NCBI GenBank assembly: GCA_033853925.1
Contig: JAWOLC010000082.1
Location: 1 to 57,902, forward strand
Direction: 5' to 3'
DNA length: 57,902 bases
Source: JANXPZ01 sp033853925
GTDB lineage: Bacteria > Eisenbacteria > RBG-16-71-46
Part shown: one piece after another, positions 16,620 through 23,730 of the stretch
How the letters are laid out: each line of letters opens with the position of its first letter
How positions within the stretch are numbered: the first letter of the stretch is position 1
Notes under the pieces: generated by a model
What the model saw: the letters and a program-made list of their open reading frames with translations, nothing else
Database searches by the model: none
Told to the model about the DNA's origin: nothing
Made by a program: the position numbers and the translations under genes

Positions 16620-18485
16620 TCAGCGCCCGATCTCCAGAGCCAGATCCATCTCGGCCTCGGCCCCCATGACGGGAACCGGGAGCCGCACGTGCACGCCGAC
16701 GCCCACGCGGCCCGGCGCTTCCTCGGCCGTCTCCACGGCGACGGTCACGCGCTCCGAGCGCCGCTCCAGGCCCAGCTCGGCGGCGAGCCCCGATTCGACG
16801 TGCTCCCGGATGGCTCGGGCGGGTCCTTCCGGAGCGCTCGCCGCCACCCTCCGCAGCGCGCCCATCACCTGCGCGGCCAGCAGGCGGAAGCGCAGGGACG
16901 ACTCGCGGCGGGCAGCCGACGCCTCGGCCGGGTCGGACCGGGGAGCGCGATGGATGGTGGGCGCCGAGAGCACGATCGCGGAGTCGGCATCGCGGGGTGC
17001 CCCGAGCACGACGAATCCCGCCTCGTCCAGCTCTTCGAGGATCGACTCGCGCAGGGCGGCGTCGAGCGGGACGTGCACGCTCGTCGCTTCGCGGGCCAGC
17101 TCGGCGTAGGGCAGGTCCGCGATCGTGCCGCCTTCGGCGCCCACGAAGCTCGCGGGCCAGCCCGTGGCGGCGTGACTCGCGGCGACGCGGGCCGCCACGC
17201 CGGCCACGGCCCGCCCCCACGGCAGGCAGGCGACGTCGTCGGCGTCCTCGGACCAGTGGAAGCCGCGTACCGGGTCGCTCTGCGGGCCGTACGGCATGCG
17301 CATCAGCAGCCGCGGGAAGGTGAGGGCCAGGAACCGGCTCGACTCCTGGCGGGCCAGGCTCGCGAAGGGGATGTACTGGGGCCCCCCGAGGTGATCGCGC
17401 AGCGGCGAGAGCCGATCGACCTCCTGCGCGCGCGCGACGCCGAAGAAGTCCGGACCGACGGCGGCGATCACGGGCGCCTGCAGGGCCTCGCCCAGATCGG
17501 CGAGCCGCGCCAGCGCGGCCACGTCGCGGACCGTCGCGTCGAACTCGTGATCCACCCACACGGCCGCGACGGCCGGGTCGCGCGGGGATTCCCGCTCGGG
17601 GCGGGCGAGCTGCTCCTCGAGCACCTCGACCAGCTCCTCCTTCTCGGCTGCCAGGACCTCGATCGTCACGCCCCGGCGAAAGTCCGTGCGATCCACCAGA
17701 TGCTTGAGCCCGCGCCAGGCGCTTTCGTGCGCGGCGAAGCGGGGATGATGGAGGATCGTCTCCAACTGCCGGCCCAGCGCGTCGTCGAGCTGAGCGATCA
17801 CCTCCTGGGCCAGCGTCCTCTCCAGCCGGCGCTGGCGGCCGGTCGCACCCGCCAGCGTGTGGACGAATCGCTGAAAGGGATCGTCTCCCGCGGCCGCGGA
17901 GGTCTCGCGCCCCGGGACGTCGACCATCGAGAGGAGGCCGGCGAGCGGATCCTGCGCCCCCTCGGGCGCGGGCGCAGCCGCGGCCGGCGCTGTGGCTGCC
18001 CGTGGCCCGCCGCGAGTCTCGAGCAGCGCGCGCTGGAAACGGGCCGCCCATTCGGGATCGGCCCCTTCGGCGACCAGACGCGCGCCCAGAGTCTCGAGCT
18101 CGAGGGGCTCGCTGACGAGCCGGTCCAGCACGCGGCGGACCGCCAGGAGCGAGTGGAGCGGGGGCACTGCCTGGGCCACCGCCTCGGGACGGAAGTCCCG
18201 GAAGTCGGCGAAGGTGAGGTCGATGTCGAGGCGTGGCGGCGTCCCGCCGAGCCGATTCGCCACCTCGAGCCTGAGCCGCGGCCGCCACTCCGCGAGGAGC
18301 GCGCGCAGCCCGTCCTTGTCCACGGCTCGTGGCCGGGCGGGCTCGCCTCCCGCGGGCGCTTCGCCGCGCAAGGGACCGACCCAGACCATGCGCAGCCGGC
18401 TCGTGCCGGAGCCGAGCCCAACGTCTCGCTTGGCGCGCGACCCAAGGGAGACCTCGGCGGAGCGGATGCGACTCTCGTCGGTCAT
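16620..18485 (-). CDS. TssB-TssC-like sheath fusion protein
   Basis: This 621-residue protein is a fusion. Residues about 20-145 are TssB-like (VGPLRG, then DLTFADFRDFRPEAVAQAVPPL and LLAVRRVLDRL), an Ala/Pro linker spans about 160-185, and residues about 195-621 are TssC-like (LETILHHPRFAAHESAWRGL, HLVDRTDFRRGVTIEVL, FLALTFPRLLMRMPYGP). The intact tssB and tssC of this locus are separate genes, so this is a second, diverged sheath-type protein. It may cap, terminate or regulate the sheath, or belong to a different contractile device; that is inference. I start at the ATG at 18485 (MTDESRIRSAEV); the open frame further upstream is Arg/Pro-rich and unlikely to be coding. Confidence 0.85.
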   Translation of the reverse strand: MTDESRIRSAEVSLGSRAKRDVGLGSGTSRLRMVWVGPLRGEAPAGGEPARPRAVDKDGLRALLAEWRPRLRLEVANRLGGTPPRLDIDLTFADFRDFRPEAVAQAVPPLHSLLAVRRVLDRLVSEPLELETLGARLVAEGADPEWAARFQRALLETRGGPRAATAPAAAAPAPEGAQDPLAGLLSMVDVPGRETSAAAGDDPFQRFVHTLAGATGRQRRLERTLAQEVIAQLDDALGRQLETILHHPRFAAHESAWRGLKHLVDRTDFRRGVTIEVLAAEKEELVEVLEEQLARPERESPRDPAVAAVWVDHEFDATVRDVAALARLADLGEALQAPVIAAVGPDFFGVARAQEVDRLSPLRDHLGGPQYIPFASLARQESSRFLALTFPRLLMRMPYGPQSDPVRGFHWSEDADDVACLPWGRAVAGVAARVAASHAATGWPASFVGAEGGTIADLPYAELAREATSVHVPLDAALRESILEELDEAGFVVLGAPRDADSAIVLSAPTIHRAPRSDPAEASAARRESSLRFRLLAAQVMGALRRVAASAPEGPARAIREHVESGLAAELGLERRSERVTVAVETAEEAPGRVGVGVHVRLPVPVMGAEAEMDLALEIGR

Positions 18486-18743
18486 GGCGACACCTCGGCC
18501 CGCGGAGAAGGTTGCGGGCCCGGGGGGCGGGCGCGGCGGGCGTGCTCGCGGATCGAGGCGGCCCCGGCGCCTTCTCACCACCCCCGGGGGAGTCTAGTGA
18601 AAAAGGCCGGCGCAATCCACGCCCGCGAGGACGTAGGCTCTGGCTCGGAGACGGGAGCCTCGCCGGGGCCGAATCCTGGCCTCGGCGGCCGGTATCGAAC
18701 CGCAGGCAGGGTGGAAGGCTCTTGCGCCGAGAAGGGGGAGACG

Positions 18744-19148
18744 ATGAACGCGATCCAGACTCCATACGGTTTCGGGGTGGGGGTGTCCCTGCCTTTCGAG
18801 CAGGCCGTTTCGCGGACGGTCGAGCTGCTGAAGGAGGAGGGGTTCGGCATCCTCACGCAGATCGACGTCCAGCGGACCATGAAGGAGAAGCTCGGCGCCG
18901 ACTTCAGGCGCTACGTCATCCTCGGCGCCTGCAATCCCCCGCTCGCGCACCGTGCGTTCCAGGCCGAGCTGCACATCGGGCTCCTGCTCCCCTGCAACGT
19001 CGCCGTCTACGAGGAGGGCGAGGGCTCGGTCGTCGCCTTCATGGACCCCGCGGCCGCTCTCGGCGTCGTGGGGAACGACGCGTTGCGCCCGGTCGCCGAG
19101 GAGGCGCGGGCTCGGCTCCTGCGCGTGCAGCAGAAGCTCGTGGGCTGA
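18744..19148 (+). CDS. DUF302 family protein
   Basis: This 134-residue protein belongs to DUF302, a small alpha-beta fold. Features are YGFGVGVSLPFEQAVSRTVELLKEEGFGILTQIDV at the N-terminus, and LGADFRRYVILGACNPPLAHRAFQAE followed by GLLLPCNVAVYEE, all family hallmarks. The two cysteines, in GACNPP and LLPCNV, are the ones often conserved. The biochemical role is unknown; members are often found with sulfur or metal metabolism genes. RBS AAGGGGGAG sits 6 nt before the ATG. It is transcribed divergently from the sheath-fusion gene across a 258-bp gap. Confidence 0.9.
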   Translation: MNAIQTPYGFGVGVSLPFEQAVSRTVELLKEEGFGILTQIDVQRTMKEKLGADFRRYVILGACNPPLAHRAFQAELHIGLLLPCNVAVYEEGEGSVVAFMDPAAALGVVGNDALRPVAEEARARLLRVQQKLVG

Positions 19149-19528
19149 CGCGCCACTCCGCGCCGCTGAAGAGCGAGCCCACGAAGACGCAGGAGCGTCC
19201 CTCCCCCGGGCCTCGTGCGCGCTCGCACGCTCTGGGCGCCGCCGGGGACATGGAAGGTTCGAGGCGCGCGGGACCCGCGGCGGTAGCGGCCCGCTCGGCG
19301 CGCAGAGCCTCCAAGGCGAGACATTCCCGCACCTCTGCGAAGAAGCCGAGAATCTTCTAGCAGTCTTCCGCGTCCTAACAAGCCCACGGGCCGCTGCCGC
19401 GCTCCCGCAACAGGAACCAAGGGCGAGGGACTCGATGCGCCCCGCCCGAATCGCGAGCCCCCGCAGTCGCGGGACGAGATCTCGGCGGACGTGCGCAAGC
19501 TTCTGGGCAGATTCCAGGCGAACGAGGG
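19149..19528. other. Non-coding gap before the regulator gene
   Basis: No convincing gene, RNA or repeat is visible in these 380 bases. Open frames in the stretch are short and have compositions typical of reverse or shifted translations. It presumably holds the promoter of the downstream regulator, but I could not assign a clear -35/-10 pair. Confidence 0.4.
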
Positions 19529-20308
19529 ATGCGAGCGGGCAGGGCCCCGCAGGTGGTCCGGAGCGGACGAGTGACGATCGTGAGCGAAGCCGTTTGTTGT
19601 TGCGCCGCCTGTCCGGCGCGAGATTCGGGGCCGTTCTGCCGCGTGACGGGCAAGGCGCGACAGCGGATCGAGCAGGTCAAGTCCACGCGCACCTACCGGC
19701 AGGGCGAGCACGTATTCACTGCCGGCGAGCGGCCCGGGGCCTCGTTCGTCGTGCGAACCGGCCGCTTCAAGGTCTATCGCACCTGGGCCTGCGGCCAGGA
19801 GCACGTCATCCGCCTGGTCGGAACCGGAGCGATCCTCGGCTACCGGCCGATGCTGGCGGACGCGCCGTACCTGGCGAGCGCCGAGGCGGTGGAGGCCTCA
19901 ACCCTCTGCATCCTCCCCGCCCAGGCCGTGCTCGAGCTGCTGCGCGACGTTCCCGGCATGGCCTTCGAGCTGCTCCTCAAGCTGGCGAAGGATTCGCGGG
20001 CGTCCGAGAACCTGGTGATGGACCTGCTCCACGGCGAGGTCCGCGCGCGCGCCGCGCGTCTTCTGCTCCTCCTACTCGACGACGGCAAGCGCGCCCCCGG
20101 CTCCGAGCCGGTCCTTTCGCATTGTCCGAGGCGCCAGGAGATGGCGCGCATGATCGGGACGACCCCCGAAACCTTCTCGCGCGTCCTGCGCGGCTTCGTC
20201 GAGACCGGAATGATCTCGCTGTCCCGAGGCAGTATACGAATCCACGAGCGAGATCTTCTGCACAAGGTTTCCGAAGAGCGTTGCACCGAGTGGCTCGAAG
20301 GAAACTAG
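19529..20308 (+). CDS. Crp/Fnr-family transcription regulator
   Basis: The product of up to 259 residues has an N-terminal cysteine cluster (CCCAACPARDSGPFC, about residues 23-37), a cyclic-nucleotide-binding-type beta-barrel (YRQGEHVFTAGERPGASFVVRTGRFKVY, about 55-155), a dimer helix and a C-terminal helix-turn-helix (RRQEMARMIGTTPETFSRVLRGFVETGMI). TPETFSRVLR is the Fnr/Crp recognition helix with the E and R that read TTGAT half-sites. The Cys spacing resembles Fnr iron-sulfur ligands, so oxygen or redox sensing is plausible. The true start may be GTG at 19571 or 19580 rather than ATG 19529; all are compatible with the Cys cluster being N-terminal. Confidence 0.88.
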   Translation: MRAGRAPQVVRSGRVTIVSEAVCCCAACPARDSGPFCRVTGKARQRIEQVKSTRTYRQGEHVFTAGERPGASFVVRTGRFKVYRTWACGQEHVIRLVGTGAILGYRPMLADAPYLASAEAVEASTLCILPAQAVLELLRDVPGMAFELLLKLAKDSRASENLVMDLLHGEVRARAARLLLLLLDDGKRAPGSEPVLSHCPRRQEMARMIGTTPETFSRVLRGFVETGMISLSRGSIRIHERDLLHKVSEERCTEWLEGN

Positions 20309-20316
20309 CCCCCGAC

Positions 20317-20330
20317 TTGATATACGTCAT
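20317..20330. promoter_or_regulatory. Fnr-like operator, TTGAT-ATAC-GTCAT
   Basis: TTGAT followed by 4 nt and GTCAT matches the Fnr consensus TTGAT-N4-ATCAA at all five left and three of five right positions. It sits 9 bp after the Crp/Fnr gene stop and 125 bp before the secreted-protein gene, so it may control that gene. The match is from inspection only. Confidence 0.4.
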
Positions 20331-20454
20331 GGCGCCGGCATCCGTCCCGCCGGAGAATTCTCATGGCTTCCGGGGGCCTCCGCCGAGCGGTGGGGATCCT
20401 TGCGAGTACAACTCGGCTCCTGCAACTCGCGATTCTCGAAAGGAGAACTCAACC

Positions 20455-21066
20455 ATGCTGCCCGCCAGGCGCTGCCTGCTGGCGTCGTTCCTCCTCGGCC
20501 TGGTGCTCGCGGTCCCCGCTCACGGAGCCGCTCCGCCTCAGCCGACATACGCTCCCGCCTTCGTCGACGGGCTCACGTTCGAGTGGGACCTGCCCAACGA
20601 CTTCTTCACCTACATGTACCGGGCGGGGAACCCCGCCAAGCCGATCGAGTCCAGGGCGTACGTGCGCTACGACTGCCTGACGGCGACCCTGTACGTGCTG
20701 GTGCTCAACGAGCCGGGCCATGTCGGCTACATCGACTCGACGGCTCAGACCTCCTGGGTGGCCATCGGTACGCAGACCAACAAGGTCGTCACGGAGAACT
20801 CGGGCAATGACGGGATCCCGGCCGACTTCGCCTGGGTGGGCCGTGGGTACGACGGTGATCTCCAGCACGTCCTCGGCTTCGAAGCCTCGTTCCCGCTCGC
20901 CCAGGGGAGCTACACGATCATCACGCACATCGACATCTGGGATGCCTACGGCCAGACCTCGGCATCGCCCGGGTTCCCGGGGATGGGCCCCGAGCTGACC
21001 GTCGTGTGCGCGCCGGTTCCGACACGGCCGGCGACGTGGGGAGGAATCAAGCAGCTCTATCGATGA
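20455..21066 (+). CDS. Secreted protein of unknown function with TWG-K-LYR C-terminus
   Basis: This 203-residue protein has a clear Sec signal peptide (MLPARR, hydrophobic LLASFLLGLVLAV, AHGA cleavage near residue 24). The mature part is beta-rich and aromatic (FVDGLTFEWDLPNDFFTYMYR, YVRYDCLTATLYVLVLNEP, SWVAIG), possibly a sandwich or lectin-like fold, but I do not recognise the family. It ends VPTRPATWGGIKQLYR, nearly the same as the end of the next secreted protein. RBS AAAGGAGAA precedes the ATG. The gene lies immediately downstream of an Fnr-like box and the regulator gene. Confidence 0.85.
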   Translation: MLPARRCLLASFLLGLVLAVPAHGAAPPQPTYAPAFVDGLTFEWDLPNDFFTYMYRAGNPAKPIESRAYVRYDCLTATLYVLVLNEPGHVGYIDSTAQTSWVAIGTQTNKVVTENSGNDGIPADFAWVGRGYDGDLQHVLGFEASFPLAQGSYTIITHIDIWDAYGQTSASPGFPGMGPELTVVCAPVPTRPATWGGIKQLYR

Positions 21067-21227
21067 GGTCACGCTGTGGGCGGGGACCTACGGCCGCTGG
21101 GTTCCCGCCTGAAGGATAGGAGCGAAAAGGGGGAAGACGGTGCCGCGGCCCCCGTGGAGAGCAGGTTCACGCGCCTGCCGCCTCCAGGACCCACAGTCCA
21201 CGGCACCACGACACAGGGAGCGGCCCG

Positions 21228-21950
21228 ATGAAGCACATTGCTATTCCGTTTGCGGCGGTCCTCGTGTTCGTGGGCTCGCTTTGCGCCATGCCCGCCGACG
21301 CTGGGGCTCCACTAGCCGGCACGTACAAGACTCTCTTCGGGACGATCCTGACGGGCCGGGCCACCGAGTCGATGCCCTGCGATGGCTGTGAGGGGCTCAT
21401 CGGCAACCTGATCATGGCCGAGTCCTGGAATGGCGCCGCGCTCGGCACGAACTGGAAGGTCTCCTGTCCGCAGGTCTCCGCTGCGCCCACGCTGACCTAT
21501 GACGATGTCGACGCGAACGGCAATGGCCAGCGCATCTACCGGACGAACTACGCGGGCGGCCAGTTGTGGATCTCGGGCGGCGGCGCCTGGGGTGGCGGCG
21601 ATCCGTTCTATACGGGTCCTCTCACGCGCTTCACGGTGATCGTGACCAAGCAGTTCGCGGGTGGTCAGCTCGTGGGCGCCGTGAGCAACATCAACTTCAG
21701 CGGTCCCATCGACGGCTATCAGAACTGCTTCGAGTTCGACATCGCGAACGCCGAGCTGGTGGGGTTCACGCCGAATCCGCCCGGGGAGGCCGGCCCCTTC
21801 CCGCCCTTCATGGGTCCGTCGGACTGCAACGTGAGCGGCGCGCACGGCACGTACTGGGACGTGCACGACATCACCTTCACGATCTACGGAACGTGCGTGG
21901 TGCCCAACCGGCCCTCGACCTGGGGAGAGGTGAAGAGTCTCTATCGGTAG
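21228..21950 (+). CDS. Secreted protein of unknown function with TWG-K-LYR C-terminus
   Basis: This 240-residue protein has a signal peptide (MKHIAIPFAAVLVFVGSLCA, cleavage after PADA near residue 25). The mature region begins LAGTYKTLFGTILTGRATESM and is rich in Gly, Asn and aromatic residues, suggesting a beta-sandwich; cysteines at about 51, 54, 80, 166, 198 and 219 could form disulfides. It ends VPNRPSTWGEVKSLYR, sharing a C-terminal motif with its upstream neighbour although the bodies are not obviously related. No family was recognised. A strong hairpin terminator follows. Confidence 0.85.
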   Translation: MKHIAIPFAAVLVFVGSLCAMPADAGAPLAGTYKTLFGTILTGRATESMPCDGCEGLIGNLIMAESWNGAALGTNWKVSCPQVSAAPTLTYDDVDANGNGQRIYRTNYAGGQLWISGGGAWGGGDPFYTGPLTRFTVIVTKQFAGGQLVGAVSNINFSGPIDGYQNCFEFDIANAELVGFTPNPPGEAGPFPPFMGPSDCNVSGAHGTYWDVHDITFTIYGTCVVPNRPSTWGEVKSLYR

Positions 21951-21984
21951 TTCCGCGCTTCCCGCGGTCCAGGCAGGCTCCCAA

Positions 21985-22012
21985 CGACGGCCACCCTTCC
22001 GGGTGGCCGTCG
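21985..22012 (+). terminator. Strong hairpin terminator
   Basis: A perfect 12-bp stem (CGACGGCCACCC / GGGTGGCCGTCG) with a TTCC tetraloop begins 35 bp after the secreted-protein stop. It lacks a long T-run (GGGCATTCA follows) but is the best terminator-like structure in this part of the window. Confidence 0.6.
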
Positions 22013-22035
22013 GGCATTCACGGGGCAGGAGTGGG

Positions 22036-22250
22036 GCGCGGGAGGGCCGAAGGGCGAGCGTGTAGGAGGATAGCGGCTGCCACGGCGCGGGAGGGCCGAA
22101 GGGCGAGCGTGTAGGAGCATGGCGGCTGCCAGGGCGCGGGAGGGCCGAAGGGCGAGCGTGTGTGTATATAGCCGTCCTTCGGCCCTCCCGCGCCTGACCC
22201 GCGCCCGGCCCTCCCGCGCCTGACCCGCGCCTGGCCCTCCCGCGCCTGGC
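22036..22250. repeat. Tandem and inverted GC-rich repeat cluster
   Basis: Three direct copies of a unit beginning GCGCGGGAGGGCCGAAGG start at 22036, 22085 and 22134, a strict 49-bp period; the first two are nearly identical over the full unit and the third diverges after the first 28 bases. Three inverted short units beginning GGCCCTCCCGCGCC follow at 22181, 22207 and 22233, a 26-bp period. The third direct unit and the first inverted one pair perfectly over 17 bp (22134-22150 with 22177-22193). No gene is apparent in it. Confidence 0.9.
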
Positions 22251-22309
22251 CTGCCCTCGCGCCGTCCCGTGCCTGATCCACGCCCGTGCGGTGCCGCGCC
22301 TCGGCGGCG

Positions 22310-22338
22310 TTGCCGATTCGGGCGAAGCCCTCTACAGT
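22310..22338 (+). promoter_or_regulatory. Sigma70-like promoter of the histidine-kinase gene
   Basis: TTGCCG (22310-22315), a 17-nt spacer and TACAGT (22333-22338) lie about 50 bp before the GTG at 22390. The element would place transcription start near 22345, downstream of an earlier in-frame GTG at 22291, which argues for the later start. Confidence 0.5.
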
Positions 22339-22389
22339 CCGGGTCCATCGTGCCCGCGTGCGATCGACCCCGCGGCCGGGAGGGAGCCC

Positions 22390-23697
22390 GTGCAGCGCAC
22401 GCTCGTCTTCATCACGCTCTTCGCCCTGGTGGTGGTGCTGGCCACCGGCGTGTCCGCCTGGGTCACGTGGCACGGCGTGGCCGTCGAGCTGGAGTCGGAG
22501 TTCGAGCAGCGCATCGGCCGCATCGCCGCCACGGCCGCCCGCGAGATCGGGCCCGGCGAGCTGGCCGAGGCACGCCTGCGCGAGGAAGGCAGCGCCTACC
22601 TCGCCCTGCAGGTGCAGCTCGTCACCCTGCGCACCTCCACCGGCGTCGCGAACGCCTCGCTCGTGGACTCCACCGGCGTGACGATCGTGGACGCGCGCGA
22701 GCCCGAGTTCGCCGAGGGGCTGCCGAGCGCGCTCGACACGCTGGCGGGACCCGCGCTAGCGAGCGCCCTGCGCGGGCGGACCTCGGTCTCGCCGCCCTTC
22801 CAGCACGACGGGGAGCTGGTGCGCGCGGGCTTCGCCCCGGTGCGGGACGACGCGGGCCGCGTGCTGGGCGCCGTGGCCATCGAGGCCGCGCCGGCCTATC
22901 TGCCGGTCGTCTCGCACCTGGGGCGCACGCTGCTCGTGATCGCCCTCGCCACGATGCTGGCCATCCTGGTCCTCGCGGCCTTCGTGGTGCGGGGCGCCTG
23001 GTCGGCGGCCCGCCTCGAGAGGCGGCTGTCCCGGGCCGAGAACCTCGCGGCCATGGGGCGGCTGACCGCGACCCTGGCGCACGAGATCAAGAATCCCCTG
23101 GCCATCATCCGGGGGTCGGCCCAGCGCCTGGCCCGCCTCGAGCCCGAGGCGCAGCGCATGGCGGATTTCGTGGTGGAGGAGGCCGATCGGCTCTCGCGGA
23201 CCGTGGCGCGCTATCTCGAGTTCGCCAAGGGTCCGGAGGGTGCGGCCGCGGTCGCGGGCGGGGGAGACGCGGCCGCGGCGCTCGAGGCCACGCTCGGCCT
23301 GCTCGAGGGGGAGCTGAAGGCGCGCGGGGTGACGCTCGAGCGCGGCGGCCGGCTGGAGGCGGCGCCGGTCGCGCTGGACAACGAGTCGCTGAAACAGTTG
23401 TATCTGAACCTGATCTTGAACGCGCTGGAGGCCATGCCCGAGGGAGGGCGTCTGGGGGTCGGCGTGAGCGGATCGGGGCGGGCCTTCCTCGTCCGGATCG
23501 AGGACAATGGCACGGGGATCCGGCCCGAGATCGTCGAGCGGGTCGGCAGCCCGTTCTTCACGACCAAGCCGGGCGGATCCGGCCTGGGTCTGTTCCTCGC
23601 CCGCCGGCTGGTCGAGAGCGTCGGCGGCGAGCTGGGGATCCAGAGCGACGGGAAGACGACGAGCTGCACGGTGCGCCTGCCGCGCCGGCGCGTCTGA
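22390..23697 (+). CDS. Membrane sensor histidine kinase
   Basis: This 435-residue kinase has TM helices at about residues 5-25 and 179-200 enclosing a periplasmic sensor domain, then a dimerisation helix with the phospho-acceptor H231 (LAHEIKNPLAIIRGSAQRL) and an ATPase domain: N-box about 338-349, DNGTGI 372-377, GGSGLGL 395-401. HEIKNPL is the NtrB/PAS-type H-box common to partners of sigma54 regulators, and the NtrC-like gene lies 33 bp downstream. GTG 22390 is preferred because GGGAGGGA precedes it and the first TM follows immediately. The signal is unknown. Confidence 0.9.
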   Translation: MQRTLVFITLFALVVVLATGVSAWVTWHGVAVELESEFEQRIGRIAATAAREIGPGELAEARLREEGSAYLALQVQLVTLRTSTGVANASLVDSTGVTIVDAREPEFAEGLPSALDTLAGPALASALRGRTSVSPPFQHDGELVRAGFAPVRDDAGRVLGAVAIEAAPAYLPVVSHLGRTLLVIALATMLAILVLAAFVVRGAWSAARLERRLSRAENLAAMGRLTATLAHEIKNPLAIIRGSAQRLARLEPEAQRMADFVVEEADRLSRTVARYLEFAKGPEGAAAVAGGGDAAAALEATLGLLEGELKARGVTLERGGRLEAAPVALDNESLKQLYLNLILNALEAMPEGGRLGVGVSGSGRAFLVRIEDNGTGIRPEIVERVGSPFFTTKPGGSGLGLFLARRLVESVGGELGIQSDGKTTSCTVRLPRRRV

Positions 23698-23730
23698 GCG
23701 GCCGAGGCGGAGGTCGGGGAGGGAGTTCCG

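Noticed and set aside
1..18485. Phage-like contractile system (eCIS/PVC) instead of a T6SS
   Set aside because: TssA, TssE, TssF, TssG, ClpV and VgrG are all clear T6SS types, and no phage tail tape measure or tail-fibre gene is present.
22036..22250. CRISPR array
   Set aside because: The direct units are contiguous 49-bp copies without variable spacers, and no cas gene is nearby.
22291..22389. Earlier GTG start for the histidine kinase
   Set aside because: A promoter (22310-22338) lies inside this extension, and the RBS and first TM favour GTG 22390.
22018..22473. Possible small reverse gene over the repeat cluster and kinase start
   Set aside because: The translation only reflects the repeat units and overlaps the promoter and start of the kinase gene.
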